This document shows positions 19,395 through 27,018 of a DNA stretch of 44,880 nt, piece by piece (the first letter of the stretch is position 1; each line of letters starts with the position of its first letter). The translations under genes were made by a program, and so were the position numbers. Where the stretch lies: the NCBI GenBank assembly GCA_937934275.1, contig CALHAM010000080.1:1-44880 (forward strand). The letters are read 5' to 3'. Source of the stretch: an uncultured Saprospiraceae bacterium (GTDB taxonomy: Bacteria; Bacteroidota; Bacteroidia; Chitinophagales; Saprospiraceae). The notes beneath the pieces are model-generated. The model was not told the DNA's origin. It saw only the letters and a program-made list of their open reading frames with translations, and did no database searches.

Positions 19395-20420
19395 TCACTC
19401 TATGGGCAATAGTCGAGGCGAAAACCCGTCTCGAGCCGCTTCTAAAAACTGGGCTGCTGTTTCCCGAATAGTCTGCTGCAACGGCCGATAGGCAAACCCG
19501 CCTACCGAAAGTGATTTAGCATTGCAGTAGGAAAAGCGCCCCATAGAAGCGCGAGCGCTGTCGCGCGTCAGCAAGGGGTCTGTGCCCAGCAACTGCGACT
19601 TTAGCCACTCGACGCGCCAGCCCACCTCAGCCAAGAACGGCGTCACTCGAATGAAGGGCCGACGCACGCCCAAAGCATCAGCGATTTGAAAAAACAGATC
19701 GCGAAACAGCACATCTTGTGCACTCAAGATGTAGCGCTCGCCCTTGATGCCGCGCTCCAAGAGCAAGACGATAAACTCCGCCACATCGCGCACGTCTACA
19801 AAGCCGTTTTGGCCGATGGGGTACAGCTTCATGCCTCGGTATATTTGCTGAAAGATGCGCCCCGTGCCCACATGCCAAAAGCCGCTGCCCAGCACCATGG
19901 AGGGGTTGACGATGGCCACAGGTAGCCCTTCCACATGGGCGCGCCATACCTCTTGCTCCGACAGATACTTGCTGATGGCATAGCGCGTGTTGGTTGAGCT
20001 GTCTACCCAAGGGCAGGTTTCGTCCAGCTGAGGCCGGTTAGGAGCACGTCCAAGCGCAGCAATGCTGCTGACGTGTACAAAATGCTGCACTCCGGCATCG
20101 AGTGCAAAATTGACCATGTTGGCCGTGCCCTCCACGTTGACACGCATCATGCGGCGCTCATCAGCGCTGCGAAACGACACTAGAGCAGCACAATGGCACA
20201 CGTGCGTAACGCCCTGAAAAGCCTCTTCCAAGGCAAACAGGTCGGTAACATCACCCTCTACCCACTCCACCTGGTCCGCCACCTCACGCACCAAATCGAG
20301 CGGGCTGGTAGAACGGCGCAAAGCGCGCACGGCATAACCGCGCCGAAGCAACAAGCGCAGCACGTAAGCGCCAATAAAACCGGTAGCGCCTGTAATCAAG
20401 ACTTTAGCATTTGTCGTCAT
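19395..20420 (-). CDS. NAD-dependent epimerase/dehydratase (extended SDR)
   Basis: A 341-residue extended short-chain dehydrogenase/reductase. The Rossmann glycine motif ITGATGFIG lies at 9-17, an SS pair at 118-119 and the catalytic YAISK at Y147/K151. The shape resembles the dihydroflavonol reductase-like/nucleoside-diphosphate-sugar epimerase group. Substrate not predictable. Its ATG overlaps the stop of the upstream cytochrome gene (ATGA at 20417-20420), so translation is probably coupled. The last residues (DGFSPRLLPIE) are short of other domains. Confidence 0.9.
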   Translation of the reverse strand: MTTNAKVLITGATGFIGAYVLRLLLRRGYAVRALRRSTSPLDLVREVADQVEWVEGDVTDLFALEEAFQGVTHVCHCAALVSFRSADERRMMRVNVEGTANMVNFALDAGVQHFVHVSSIAALGRAPNRPQLDETCPWVDSSTNTRYAISKYLSEQEVWRAHVEGLPVAIVNPSMVLGSGFWHVGTGRIFQQIYRGMKLYPIGQNGFVDVRDVAEFIVLLLERGIKGERYILSAQDVLFRDLFFQIADALGVRRPFIRVTPFLAEVGWRVEWLKSQLLGTDPLLTRDSARASMGRFSYCNAKSLSVGGFAYRPLQQTIRETAAQFLEAARDGFSPRLLPIE

Positions 20421-20752
20421 CTTCGAAGCGTTTCGATGTATTGAGCTACGGCGGAGATTTCCGCTTCTTTTAACGTACCTCTATAGGGCGGCATAGTATT
20501 TTTACCTGAGGCTATCTGATGAATGCGCTCTTCCAGTGAGAGCGTTGACCGAGATAGGTCGGCAGCGCCATTGAGGGCCAAAGTTCCATCGGCACCATGA
20601 CATATTACGCAGTGTTGGCGGTAGAGGGTTTTGCCGTCGATTGCTTTATTTGAGTTGGTAGAAGACTCACCACCGCATGAAACAAGGCTATGCACTGAGA
20701 CCCAAACAGCCAATAATGCTGTAAAACGACCTAACTTCCAATATTTTTTCAT
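20417..20752 (-). CDS. c-type cytochrome lipoprotein
   Basis: A 111-residue lipoprotein: signal peptide with lipobox SLVSC (C26), then a single c-type haem motif CVICH (C48, C51, H52) and a likely distal ligand M87 in NTMPPYRG, which are class I cytochrome features. It would sit on the periplasmic face of a membrane and carry electrons. It overlaps the downstream SDR gene by four bases. No oxidase, reductase or cytochrome maturation genes are in the window. The start codon lies 22 bp from that of the divergent ldhA, so the two share a very short regulatory region. Confidence 0.92.
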   Translation of the reverse strand: MKKYWKLGRFTALLAVWVSVHSLVSCGGESSTNSNKAIDGKTLYRQHCVICHGADGTLALNGAADLSRSTLSLEERIHQIASGKNTMPPYRGTLKEAEISAVAQYIETLRR

Positions 20753-20774
20753 CTAAATAACGCGAGCTTTAAAC

Positions 20775-21773
20775 ATGAAAATTGCTTTTTTTTCGACACG
20801 CTCCTACGACCGCGAATACTTTGAGCGCGAAAACAAACAAGCGCAACACCACATACAATATTTAGAGGTACAGCTCGACGAGGAAAGCGCACCGCTGGCT
20901 AAGGGTTACGAGGCCGTCTGCCTTTTTGTCAATGACCGCGTCAATGCAGCGGTAGCACAACAGTTGGCCATAGCGGGTGTTCGGCTCATTGCCCTGCGAT
21001 GTGCGGGTTATAACCACGTGGATATAGCCGCCGCAGAGCGCTGTGGGCTGACGGTCGTGCGCGTGCCCGCCTATTCTCCACATGCGGTGGCCGAGCACAC
21101 CGTGGCGCTTATCCTGACGCTCAACCGCAAAACCCACAGAGCTTACAATCGCGTGCGCGAGGGCAATTTTGCCTTAGAAAACCTCATGGGCTTCGACTTG
21201 TTCGGCAAGACGGTAGGCGTGGTGGGCACAGGTAAAATCGGTAAAGTCTTCGCTCAAATCACAATGGGCTTTGGCTGCCGAGTGTTGGGCTTCGACCCTT
21301 TTCCAGATGCCGAATTGGCCGCTGCCGGAGTGCAATATGTCTCGTTAGAGGAGCTGCTCCAACGCTCGCACATCGTATCGCTGCACTGCCCGCTAACTGA
21401 GGCTACGCATCACCTCATCAACGCCGACAGCCTTCGGCTTATGCGCCCAGGAGCCATGCTCATCAACACGGGGCGCGGCGCCCTCATCAACACTCAGGCA
21501 GTTATTCAGGCCCTCAAAAGCGGGCACTTAGGCTATTTGGGCTTAGACGTGTACGAGCAGGAGGAAGGGCTTTTTTTCCACGACTTTTCGCACGAAATCA
21601 TTCAGGACGACCTCATTGCCCGCCTCATGACGTTTCCTAACGTCCTCATCACCTCGCACCAAGCCTTCTTCACTCACGAGGCCATGACCCAAATTGCCCG
21701 CATAACCCTTCAAAACGCCACGGCCTTCGAGCGGCAGTTGCCCTTAGAGAACGCCGTGCGCCTCAGCGAATAG
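20775..21773 (+). CDS. ldhA: D-lactate dehydrogenase (LdhA-type 2-hydroxyacid dehydrogenase)
   Basis: A 332-residue NAD-dependent D-2-hydroxyacid dehydrogenase. The NAD-binding GTGKIG is at 151-156, and the catalytic arginine (R234 in NTGRGALI), glutamate (E263) and histidine (H295 in TSHQAFF) are in the expected places. The sequence tracks fermentative E. coli LdhA closely, including EAVCLFVND, IALRCAGYN and RVPAYSPHAVAEHT, so reduction of pyruvate to D-lactate is the best guess. The product is cytoplasmic. It converges on pdxA with only 12 bp between the stops. The divergent neighbour is a cytochrome c/SDR pair 22 bp away. Confidence 0.93.
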   Translation: MKIAFFSTRSYDREYFERENKQAQHHIQYLEVQLDEESAPLAKGYEAVCLFVNDRVNAAVAQQLAIAGVRLIALRCAGYNHVDIAAAERCGLTVVRVPAYSPHAVAEHTVALILTLNRKTHRAYNRVREGNFALENLMGFDLFGKTVGVVGTGKIGKVFAQITMGFGCRVLGFDPFPDAELAAAGVQYVSLEELLQRSHIVSLHCPLTEATHHLINADSLRLMRPGAMLINTGRGALINTQAVIQALKSGHLGYLGLDVYEQEEGLFFHDFSHEIIQDDLIARLMTFPNVLITSHQAFFTHEAMTQIARITLQNATAFERQLPLENAVRLSE

Positions 21774-21785
21774 GCAGTATTGGGC

Positions 21786-22883
21786 CTATTCCTCCGGAAC
21801 ATCCAAGACCTCTTCGTCTTCTCCAGTTTCGTTGACTAAGGCTTTGCGCTTCGATATTTCTAAAGAATTAGCGCGCATTTCGAGGTAGTCGTTGCGGTTG
21901 CGCGCAATGTCGGCAGCCAAGTAGAGCGCCCGAATGAAGGACGTCTCGTCGGCCTCGCCTTTACCTGCGATGTCGTAGGCAGTGCCGTGGTCGGGAGAGG
22001 TGCGCACGGCGGATAGCCCAGCCGTGTAGTTGATGCCTTCACCGAAGCTCAAGGTTTTGAAAGGCCCTAGCCCTTGGTCGTGGTACATGGCTAAGACGGC
22101 GTCGAATTTCCGAAACAGGCCCGAACCGAAGAAGCTGTCGGCTGGGAAGGGTCCATAGGCCAATACGCCGTGCTCTCTGGCTTGCTCAATAGCGGGCTGC
22201 AGGATGGTTTGCTCCTCGCTGCCGATGGCACCCTCATCGCCAGCGTGCGGATTGAGGCCCAAAACGGCTACTGTGGGCTTGTTGATGCCAAAATCCACCC
22301 GAAGCGTCTCGGACAGGATCAAGGTCTTTTTGAACACCTTCTGGAGGGTGATGGCGTTGGGCACTTCGCGCAGGGGTAAGTGGCCGCTCACCAAGCCCAC
22401 GCGCAGCTCGTCGGAAACCAACAACATAACCGACTCTTCGCCGCCCAAGGCTTGGGTGAGGTACTCTGTGTGGCCCACAAAGGGGAAACCCGCCATTTGC
22501 ATGGCTTTCTTGTGAATGGGCGCCGTAACCAGCGCATCTAAGCTACCTGCCTTAAGGTCACTGACGGCGCGTTCCAAAGCCAAATAGGCGCATTTGCCGC
22601 TCACTTCTGTGGGCTTGCCCAGCGTGATGTTGACGTTGTCGGTCCAGCAGTTGATGATGTTGATCCGGCCGGGCTGGGCCTCTTCGGGCGTATTGACGGA
22701 GAAAAATTGAATGTTTTCGGTGGTAATGATGTTTTTGTGGTAGGCCACCACCTTAGTGCTGCCGTAAATGATTAAGCAGAACTGTTGACCCGCTTTTTTA
22801 AGCAAAAGGGCTTTGAGAACGGTTTCCAGACCGATGCCATTAATGTCGCCGCAAGTAATTCCGATGGTTATGCCGTTGTTCAT
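21786..22883 (-). CDS. pdxA: 4-hydroxythreonine-4-phosphate dehydrogenase
   Basis: A 365-residue PdxA, which oxidises 4-hydroxythreonine-4-phosphate in the DXP-dependent route to pyridoxal phosphate. Family markers are GITCGDINGIGLE near the N-terminus and the metal-binding histidines in GHTEYL, LGLNPHAGDEG and MYHDQGLGPFK. The start at 22883 (MNNGITIGI) is preferred to the ATG at 22916, since the family begins close to this point. A highly charged C-terminal tail (GEDEEVLDVPEE) goes beyond the usual family end. It lies 80 bp downstream of leucyl aminopeptidase on the same strand, and the two may be cotranscribed. Confidence 0.94.
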   Translation of the reverse strand: MNNGITIGITCGDINGIGLETVLKALLLKKAGQQFCLIIYGSTKVVAYHKNIITTENIQFFSVNTPEEAQPGRINIINCWTDNVNITLGKPTEVSGKCAYLALERAVSDLKAGSLDALVTAPIHKKAMQMAGFPFVGHTEYLTQALGGEESVMLLVSDELRVGLVSGHLPLREVPNAITLQKVFKKTLILSETLRVDFGINKPTVAVLGLNPHAGDEGAIGSEEQTILQPAIEQAREHGVLAYGPFPADSFFGSGLFRKFDAVLAMYHDQGLGPFKTLSFGEGINYTAGLSAVRTSPDHGTAYDIAGKGEADETSFIRALYLAADIARNRNDYLEMRANSLEISKRKALVNETGEDEEVLDVPEE

Positions 22884-22963
22884 TTTCGTGTGAAAAAGCC
22901 GGTGAAATACGGGCATCTGCAGAGCAGCGCGCAGATGCAGCTCAAAAGAGCAGGTGCGTGGTT

Positions 22964-24403
22964 TTATTGCCGATAATGCTTGAGGAAATCAAACAGTAGG
23001 CGCACCCCCACTCCTGTACCGTCTTTTGGGCGGTAGCCGCTTGGGGTGCGAAGGTACGCTGGGCCAGCGATGTCTAAATGCAGCCAAGGGTAATCTGTGA
23101 AATGTTCTAAGAATTTTCCGGCCGAGATCATGCCTGCTGGGCCGTGGCCCATGTTTTTGAGGTCGGCGATACTGCTTTTGAGGTCTTCGGCATATTCCTC
23201 CCACAGGGGAAGTTCGACTAAGCGCTCGTAAGTGCGCATGCCGCTGGCTTCCAAGGCGCGTTTGGTGCTGGTGTCGGCAGTCCCCATGTAGCAGATGGCA
23301 TGGCTGCCCAGGGCGCGCACGGCGGCGCCAGTGAGGGTGGCCAGGTCGAGCACCAATTCAGGTTGGTAGCGCTTAGCGTAGTGGAGAGCATCAGCCAAGA
23401 TGAGGCGGCCTTCGGCGTCGGTGTTGGTAACTTCCACCGTAGTGCCGGAGTACATGCGGATGACGTCGCCGGGCATGAGTGAGCGGCTTCCTACTTTATT
23501 GTCGGTGATGGGCAGCAAGCCGACGAGGTGGAGAGGCAGCTGCGTTTGAGCGGCGGCAACGAAAACGCCTAAAACAGCTGCTGCGCCAGCCATGTCGCAT
23601 TTCATCATTTCCATGGACTCGGGCGTTTTCAAACTCAGCCCCCCTGTGTCGTACACCACGCCTTTGCCCACCAACACGATGGGGCGCTCGTTGCGCAGCG
23701 CGTCGGGTTTCCATTCCAAAATGCAAAATTGAGGCGGCATCTCGCTGGCTTGGCTCACGGCAAGCAGCGCGCCCATGCCTAAATCGCGAATCTCATCGGC
23801 ACCCATCACTTGCACAGAAAAGCCGTAGCGCTCGGCGGCAGCGCAAATAGCTGCCGTCAATCGGAGCGTATCCAAGTGCGAGTGCGGCTCGTTCACTAGG
23901 TCGCGCGTCAAGAAGACGGCCTCTACTAAGGCATTTAACTCGTCAACAACACCGATAGGAGCAGCATCGCAGGCCCACTGTACGCGAAGGTCAGGAGCTG
24001 CTTTTTTTTGCGGATTAGAATAGTGGTGGGTAAATTGGTAAGTGCTCAGCAGCAGCCCTTCTAAAAAGGCCAGCGCAGTAGAGGTTGGGCAATGACTCAC
24101 CACCGTTACAGACTCTGCTCGGTAGTGTCGAAGGTCGCGCAGCAGCTGACTGGCGGCTTGGCGAGTTTTTTCTAAATGCGCGGCTTCTTCGGCTGCTTCT
24201 TCGAGCAAGCAAACCAACACTAACCCCTCGGCTCGTGGGAAACAGCACATGCTGACGCCTTTTTCGACAGCCTTTTGCAAGAAGAGAAATTCGCTTGGCG
24301 CTAAGGCAGCCGACAGGGCTTCAGAGTTGGAGCGGAAGGCGAGCAAGACGACGTTTTCATGAGCGAGGCAGTTATCGGCAGAGGTTAGGTGTAAATACGG
24401 CAC
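22964..24403 (-). CDS. pepA: Leucyl aminopeptidase (M17)
   Basis: A 479-residue cytoplasmic M17 aminopeptidase, which removes N-terminal residues from peptides. The M17 signature NTDAEGRL (D329, E331, R333) is intact. The other metal and catalytic residues are also present: K247 and D252 in VGKGVVYDTGG and D270 in MMKCDMAGAA. The N-terminal macro-like region (1-160) is divergent, as is usual. The length is typical. A promoter-like element lies 100 bases upstream. Confidence 0.93.
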   Translation of the reverse strand: MPYLHLTSADNCLAHENVVLLAFRSNSEALSAALAPSEFLFLQKAVEKGVSMCCFPRAEGLVLVCLLEEAAEEAAHLEKTRQAASQLLRDLRHYRAESVTVVSHCPTSTALAFLEGLLLSTYQFTHHYSNPQKKAAPDLRVQWACDAAPIGVVDELNALVEAVFLTRDLVNEPHSHLDTLRLTAAICAAAERYGFSVQVMGADEIRDLGMGALLAVSQASEMPPQFCILEWKPDALRNERPIVLVGKGVVYDTGGLSLKTPESMEMMKCDMAGAAAVLGVFVAAAQTQLPLHLVGLLPITDNKVGSRSLMPGDVIRMYSGTTVEVTNTDAEGRLILADALHYAKRYQPELVLDLATLTGAAVRALGSHAICYMGTADTSTKRALEASGMRTYERLVELPLWEEYAEDLKSSIADLKNMGHGPAGMISAGKFLEHFTDYPWLHLDIAGPAYLRTPSGYRPKDGTGVGVRLLFDFLKHYRQ

Positions 24404-24503
24404 AATTCGACAATCGGTTGGGTACCCAAGGCGGTACGGTTCAAAGCCTAATTGGTAAAAGCAGCAGGCGAATCAAGAGCAACTCTTCGACTTGGAGGCT
24501 GCG

Positions 24504-24511
24504 CAAAGGTA
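24504..24511 (-). promoter_or_regulatory. Putative -7 element upstream of leucyl aminopeptidase
   Basis: TACCTTTG on the minus strand, 100 bases before the ATG at 24403, in the 170-bp gap after the cyclase gene. No -33 TTG at the normal spacing. Confidence 0.4.
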
Positions 24512-24573
24512 GTCAAGGTCGCTGCTTCGATGTGAAAGGCAGCAAATAGGGGGCCAAATTAGCCTTGTAAGAC

Positions 24574-26952
24574 CTACAAGGAGCTTTCGACAAAATACAT
24601 GTCGACCAAGCCCTTGTTGTGGACGTTCTTTTTGCCTCTGTAGGTGCAGCGGAAGCGGTGCCGAATGGCCTCGTAGGTGGTTCCGGAGATGTTGATGCGC
24701 CCGGGTTCGCCCAGCATTTCGAGGCGAGAAGCGAGGTTGACGGCATCGCCCCAGATGTCGTAGGCGAATTTGTTCTTGCCGATGACGCCCGCAATGACGG
24801 GGCCGGTGTGAATGCCGACGCGCATTTCTCGGAAAATGGCCTGGGGGTTGGCCCGGTTGCGCTGTTCGAGCCAGGTCATCATTTCCAGGGCAGCGCTGAC
24901 GGCGTCTAAGGGGTGAGTGTCGTTGGGCACGGGTAGGCCGCCGGCGCACATGTAGGCATCGCCGATGGTTTTGATTTTTTCCAGGCCGTAGCGCTCGCAG
25001 ATTTCGTCGAAACCTAAGAAGCACTCGTCCAGTTCGTCGATGAGCTGTTCGGGGGTGAGCTTTTCCGACAAGCTGGTGAAGTTGAGGAAGTCGGTAAATA
25101 CGACGGTGGCGCTGAGATACAGGCGCGGGGTGGCGTAGCCTTGGGTGCGCAGTTCGTGAGCCACTTCGGCAGGTAAGATGTTGAGCAGCAGTTGGTCGCT
25201 TTTGTGGCGCTCTTCTTCAATTTGAGCCTTTTGGCGTTCGATTTCGCGGTTTTGAGCGCTCAGGCGTCGGCTAGCTTGGCGCGCCAAGAACCAGCCTATG
25301 GTCAGTAGGGCCAGGAGTAGGAGGCCCAAGCCGCCTACGGTGTAGACGAATCGGCGGAAGGAGGCTTGCTCGCGCTGCTGGAAAGCTTGATCGAGGCGCA
25401 TCTGCTCCACGCGAGCGCTGTCGGCTTGTCGTTGGGCGAGAGCAATTTGCTCTTGCTGTTTGAGCAGGGCAATGGTGCGCTCTCTTTTTTCGGTTTCCAG
25501 TCGTTGGGCCGCCAATTGCAGTTCGTTGCGCGCTTTGAGGGCCAGGAGGGTTTGCTCGCGCAAGCGGATGCGGTCGGTCTCGCGTTGGGCCAGCAGGAGT
25601 TCTACTTCCTTTTCTTGGCGTTGGCGCTCCAGCTCGAGGTTTTCGTTCTGCAGGCGCAGGCGATCTTGTTCGTAGCGGGCATTTTGGAGTTCAAGTTCGC
25701 GGATATTTTGGCGGATGAGGAGGTACTTAATCTGGTTTTCGGCCGCGTTGAGCAGTGAGCGCTGTTGTTCTAAGCGCTGTTGGCGCTCTTGTTCAGAGCG
25801 GCGCAGTTCGTCGTTGAGCCGGAGGTACTCTCGGTAGGCCTGATAGGCCTTCTCGTACTCATACATTTGGTAGTAGATGTCGGCGGCCGTTCGGTAAGCT
25901 TTGGCCAGTAGATCGAGCTGTTGAGTGGCTTCAGCCAACTGTATGGCCTCAGTGTTGTACTCCAGGGCGTGTTGGGCGTCTCGGTTGCTCAGGTAAATGC
26001 TAGCAATGAGGTGCTTGAGCGATGCCAACGCACCTCGATTGTCTTGCGCCTCCAGTATGCGCGCTGCTTTTTGTAGGTACTCGATGCCTGCGAGCGTTTG
26101 GCCCGTGTTGTGCAGCGCAACCCCGATGTTGGCAAACACGACGCTCAGGTGTTCGCAATCAATCCATTGGCACTGGAGTTCCGCTTTTCGGAAGTACATT
26201 AACGCACGACTGTAGTCGTTGAGCAGGGCGTATTGTTTACCCAAGTTGTTATACATGATGGCGCGTATACTCGGGTTGCCGTGCCGCTCCAGGATGTCTT
26301 CGATGGCCAAATAGTAGAACAGCCCTTTGCTCAAGTTGCCTTCGCTGTTGTAGGCATTGGCCAATTTTTGATAGACTTGAATAAGTTCAGGGTATCTACC
26401 GGTGCTTTTATAGTGGTTAATCAGGCTTTTGTAGGCGACTTCCGCGCTGTCGTATTGCATGCCTTGTAAGAAGGCATCTCCGATTTTTTCCGTCAACCGT
26501 TCGTTGGTTGGCGATAGGCCTAAGGCTTGGCGGTAGTATCGGCGAGCGTTGGCATAGTCCTTTTCTCGGAAGAAGAGGTCGCCTATGCCGGTGTACACTT
26601 CGCACAACACAGCCCTATCCGACACGGGCGGAGGGGTCCGCTCTGTTGGCGTGAGCTTTTCCTCGGCTTCCAGAAAAAACTGAAGGGCCTCCTCGGGCTT
26701 ACCGTTGCGCGCGCGCACCTGAGCCATAAGCAAGTAGGCGCGCGCGATGCCCCCGTCGTAGCGCAGGTCGCGCCCTATAGCTAGAGCCAACTCAGCCAGC
26801 TGGTAGCGCTCTGCATCTGAGCGAGCGGCTCGAGCGCATTCGAGTAGTTCTTCCACTTGCGCTACGGAGTACTCCAGCTCGTCCAGCGTCTGTGTCCACG
26901 ACGGGCTTGGACACAGCGTCAACAGTAGAAGGAGGGAGGCAAGGAGGCGCAT
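24574..26952 (-). CDS. TPR-containing class III adenylate cyclase
   Basis: A 792-residue membrane-bound signalling enzyme. A signal peptide (about 1-20) is followed by an array of tetratricopeptide repeats (about 25-390), a long charged coiled coil (about 390-530), one membrane helix (about 535-560) and a class III nucleotidyl cyclase domain (about 612-792). The sensor is therefore periplasmic and the cyclase cytoplasmic. The metal-binding aspartates are D621 (VVFTDF) and D665 (IGDAYM). K661 (EKIKTIGD) and D732 (YDIWGD) match the adenine-specifying residues, and N739 and R743 (NLASR) are the transition-state pair, so cAMP production is predicted. The same layout is common in Bacteroidota. The patatin gene lies 66 bp upstream on the same strand, but this gene has its own promoter-like element. 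Confidence 0.92.
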   Translation of the reverse strand: MRLLASLLLLLTLCPSPSWTQTLDELEYSVAQVEELLECARAARSDAERYQLAELALAIGRDLRYDGGIARAYLLMAQVRARNGKPEEALQFFLEAEEKLTPTERTPPPVSDRAVLCEVYTGIGDLFFREKDYANARRYYRQALGLSPTNERLTEKIGDAFLQGMQYDSAEVAYKSLINHYKSTGRYPELIQVYQKLANAYNSEGNLSKGLFYYLAIEDILERHGNPSIRAIMYNNLGKQYALLNDYSRALMYFRKAELQCQWIDCEHLSVVFANIGVALHNTGQTLAGIEYLQKAARILEAQDNRGALASLKHLIASIYLSNRDAQHALEYNTEAIQLAEATQQLDLLAKAYRTAADIYYQMYEYEKAYQAYREYLRLNDELRRSEQERQQRLEQQRSLLNAAENQIKYLLIRQNIRELELQNARYEQDRLRLQNENLELERQRQEKEVELLLAQRETDRIRLREQTLLALKARNELQLAAQRLETEKRERTIALLKQQEQIALAQRQADSARVEQMRLDQAFQQREQASFRRFVYTVGGLGLLLLALLTIGWFLARQASRRLSAQNREIERQKAQIEEERHKSDQLLLNILPAEVAHELRTQGYATPRLYLSATVVFTDFLNFTSLSEKLTPEQLIDELDECFLGFDEICERYGLEKIKTIGDAYMCAGGLPVPNDTHPLDAVSAALEMMTWLEQRNRANPQAIFREMRVGIHTGPVIAGVIGKNKFAYDIWGDAVNLASRLEMLGEPGRINISGTTYEAIRHRFRCTYRGKKNVHNKGLVDMYFVESSL

Positions 26953-26976
26953 ACATCTCGTTTAAGGCTTAGCCGA

Positions 26977-27006
26977 CAAAGGTACACTCCCAGTAAAGTG
27001 GGGCAA
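26977..27006 (-). promoter_or_regulatory. Putative promoter of the TPR cyclase gene
   Basis: On the minus strand TTG (27004-27006), 19-base spacer, TACCTTTG (26977-26984), then 24 bases to the ATG at 26952. This fits the Bacteroidota -33/-7 pattern and argues for transcription independent of the patatin gene, whose stop is inside this region's upstream edge. Confidence 0.55.
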
Positions 27007-27018
27007 GCGCAAGCGCTT

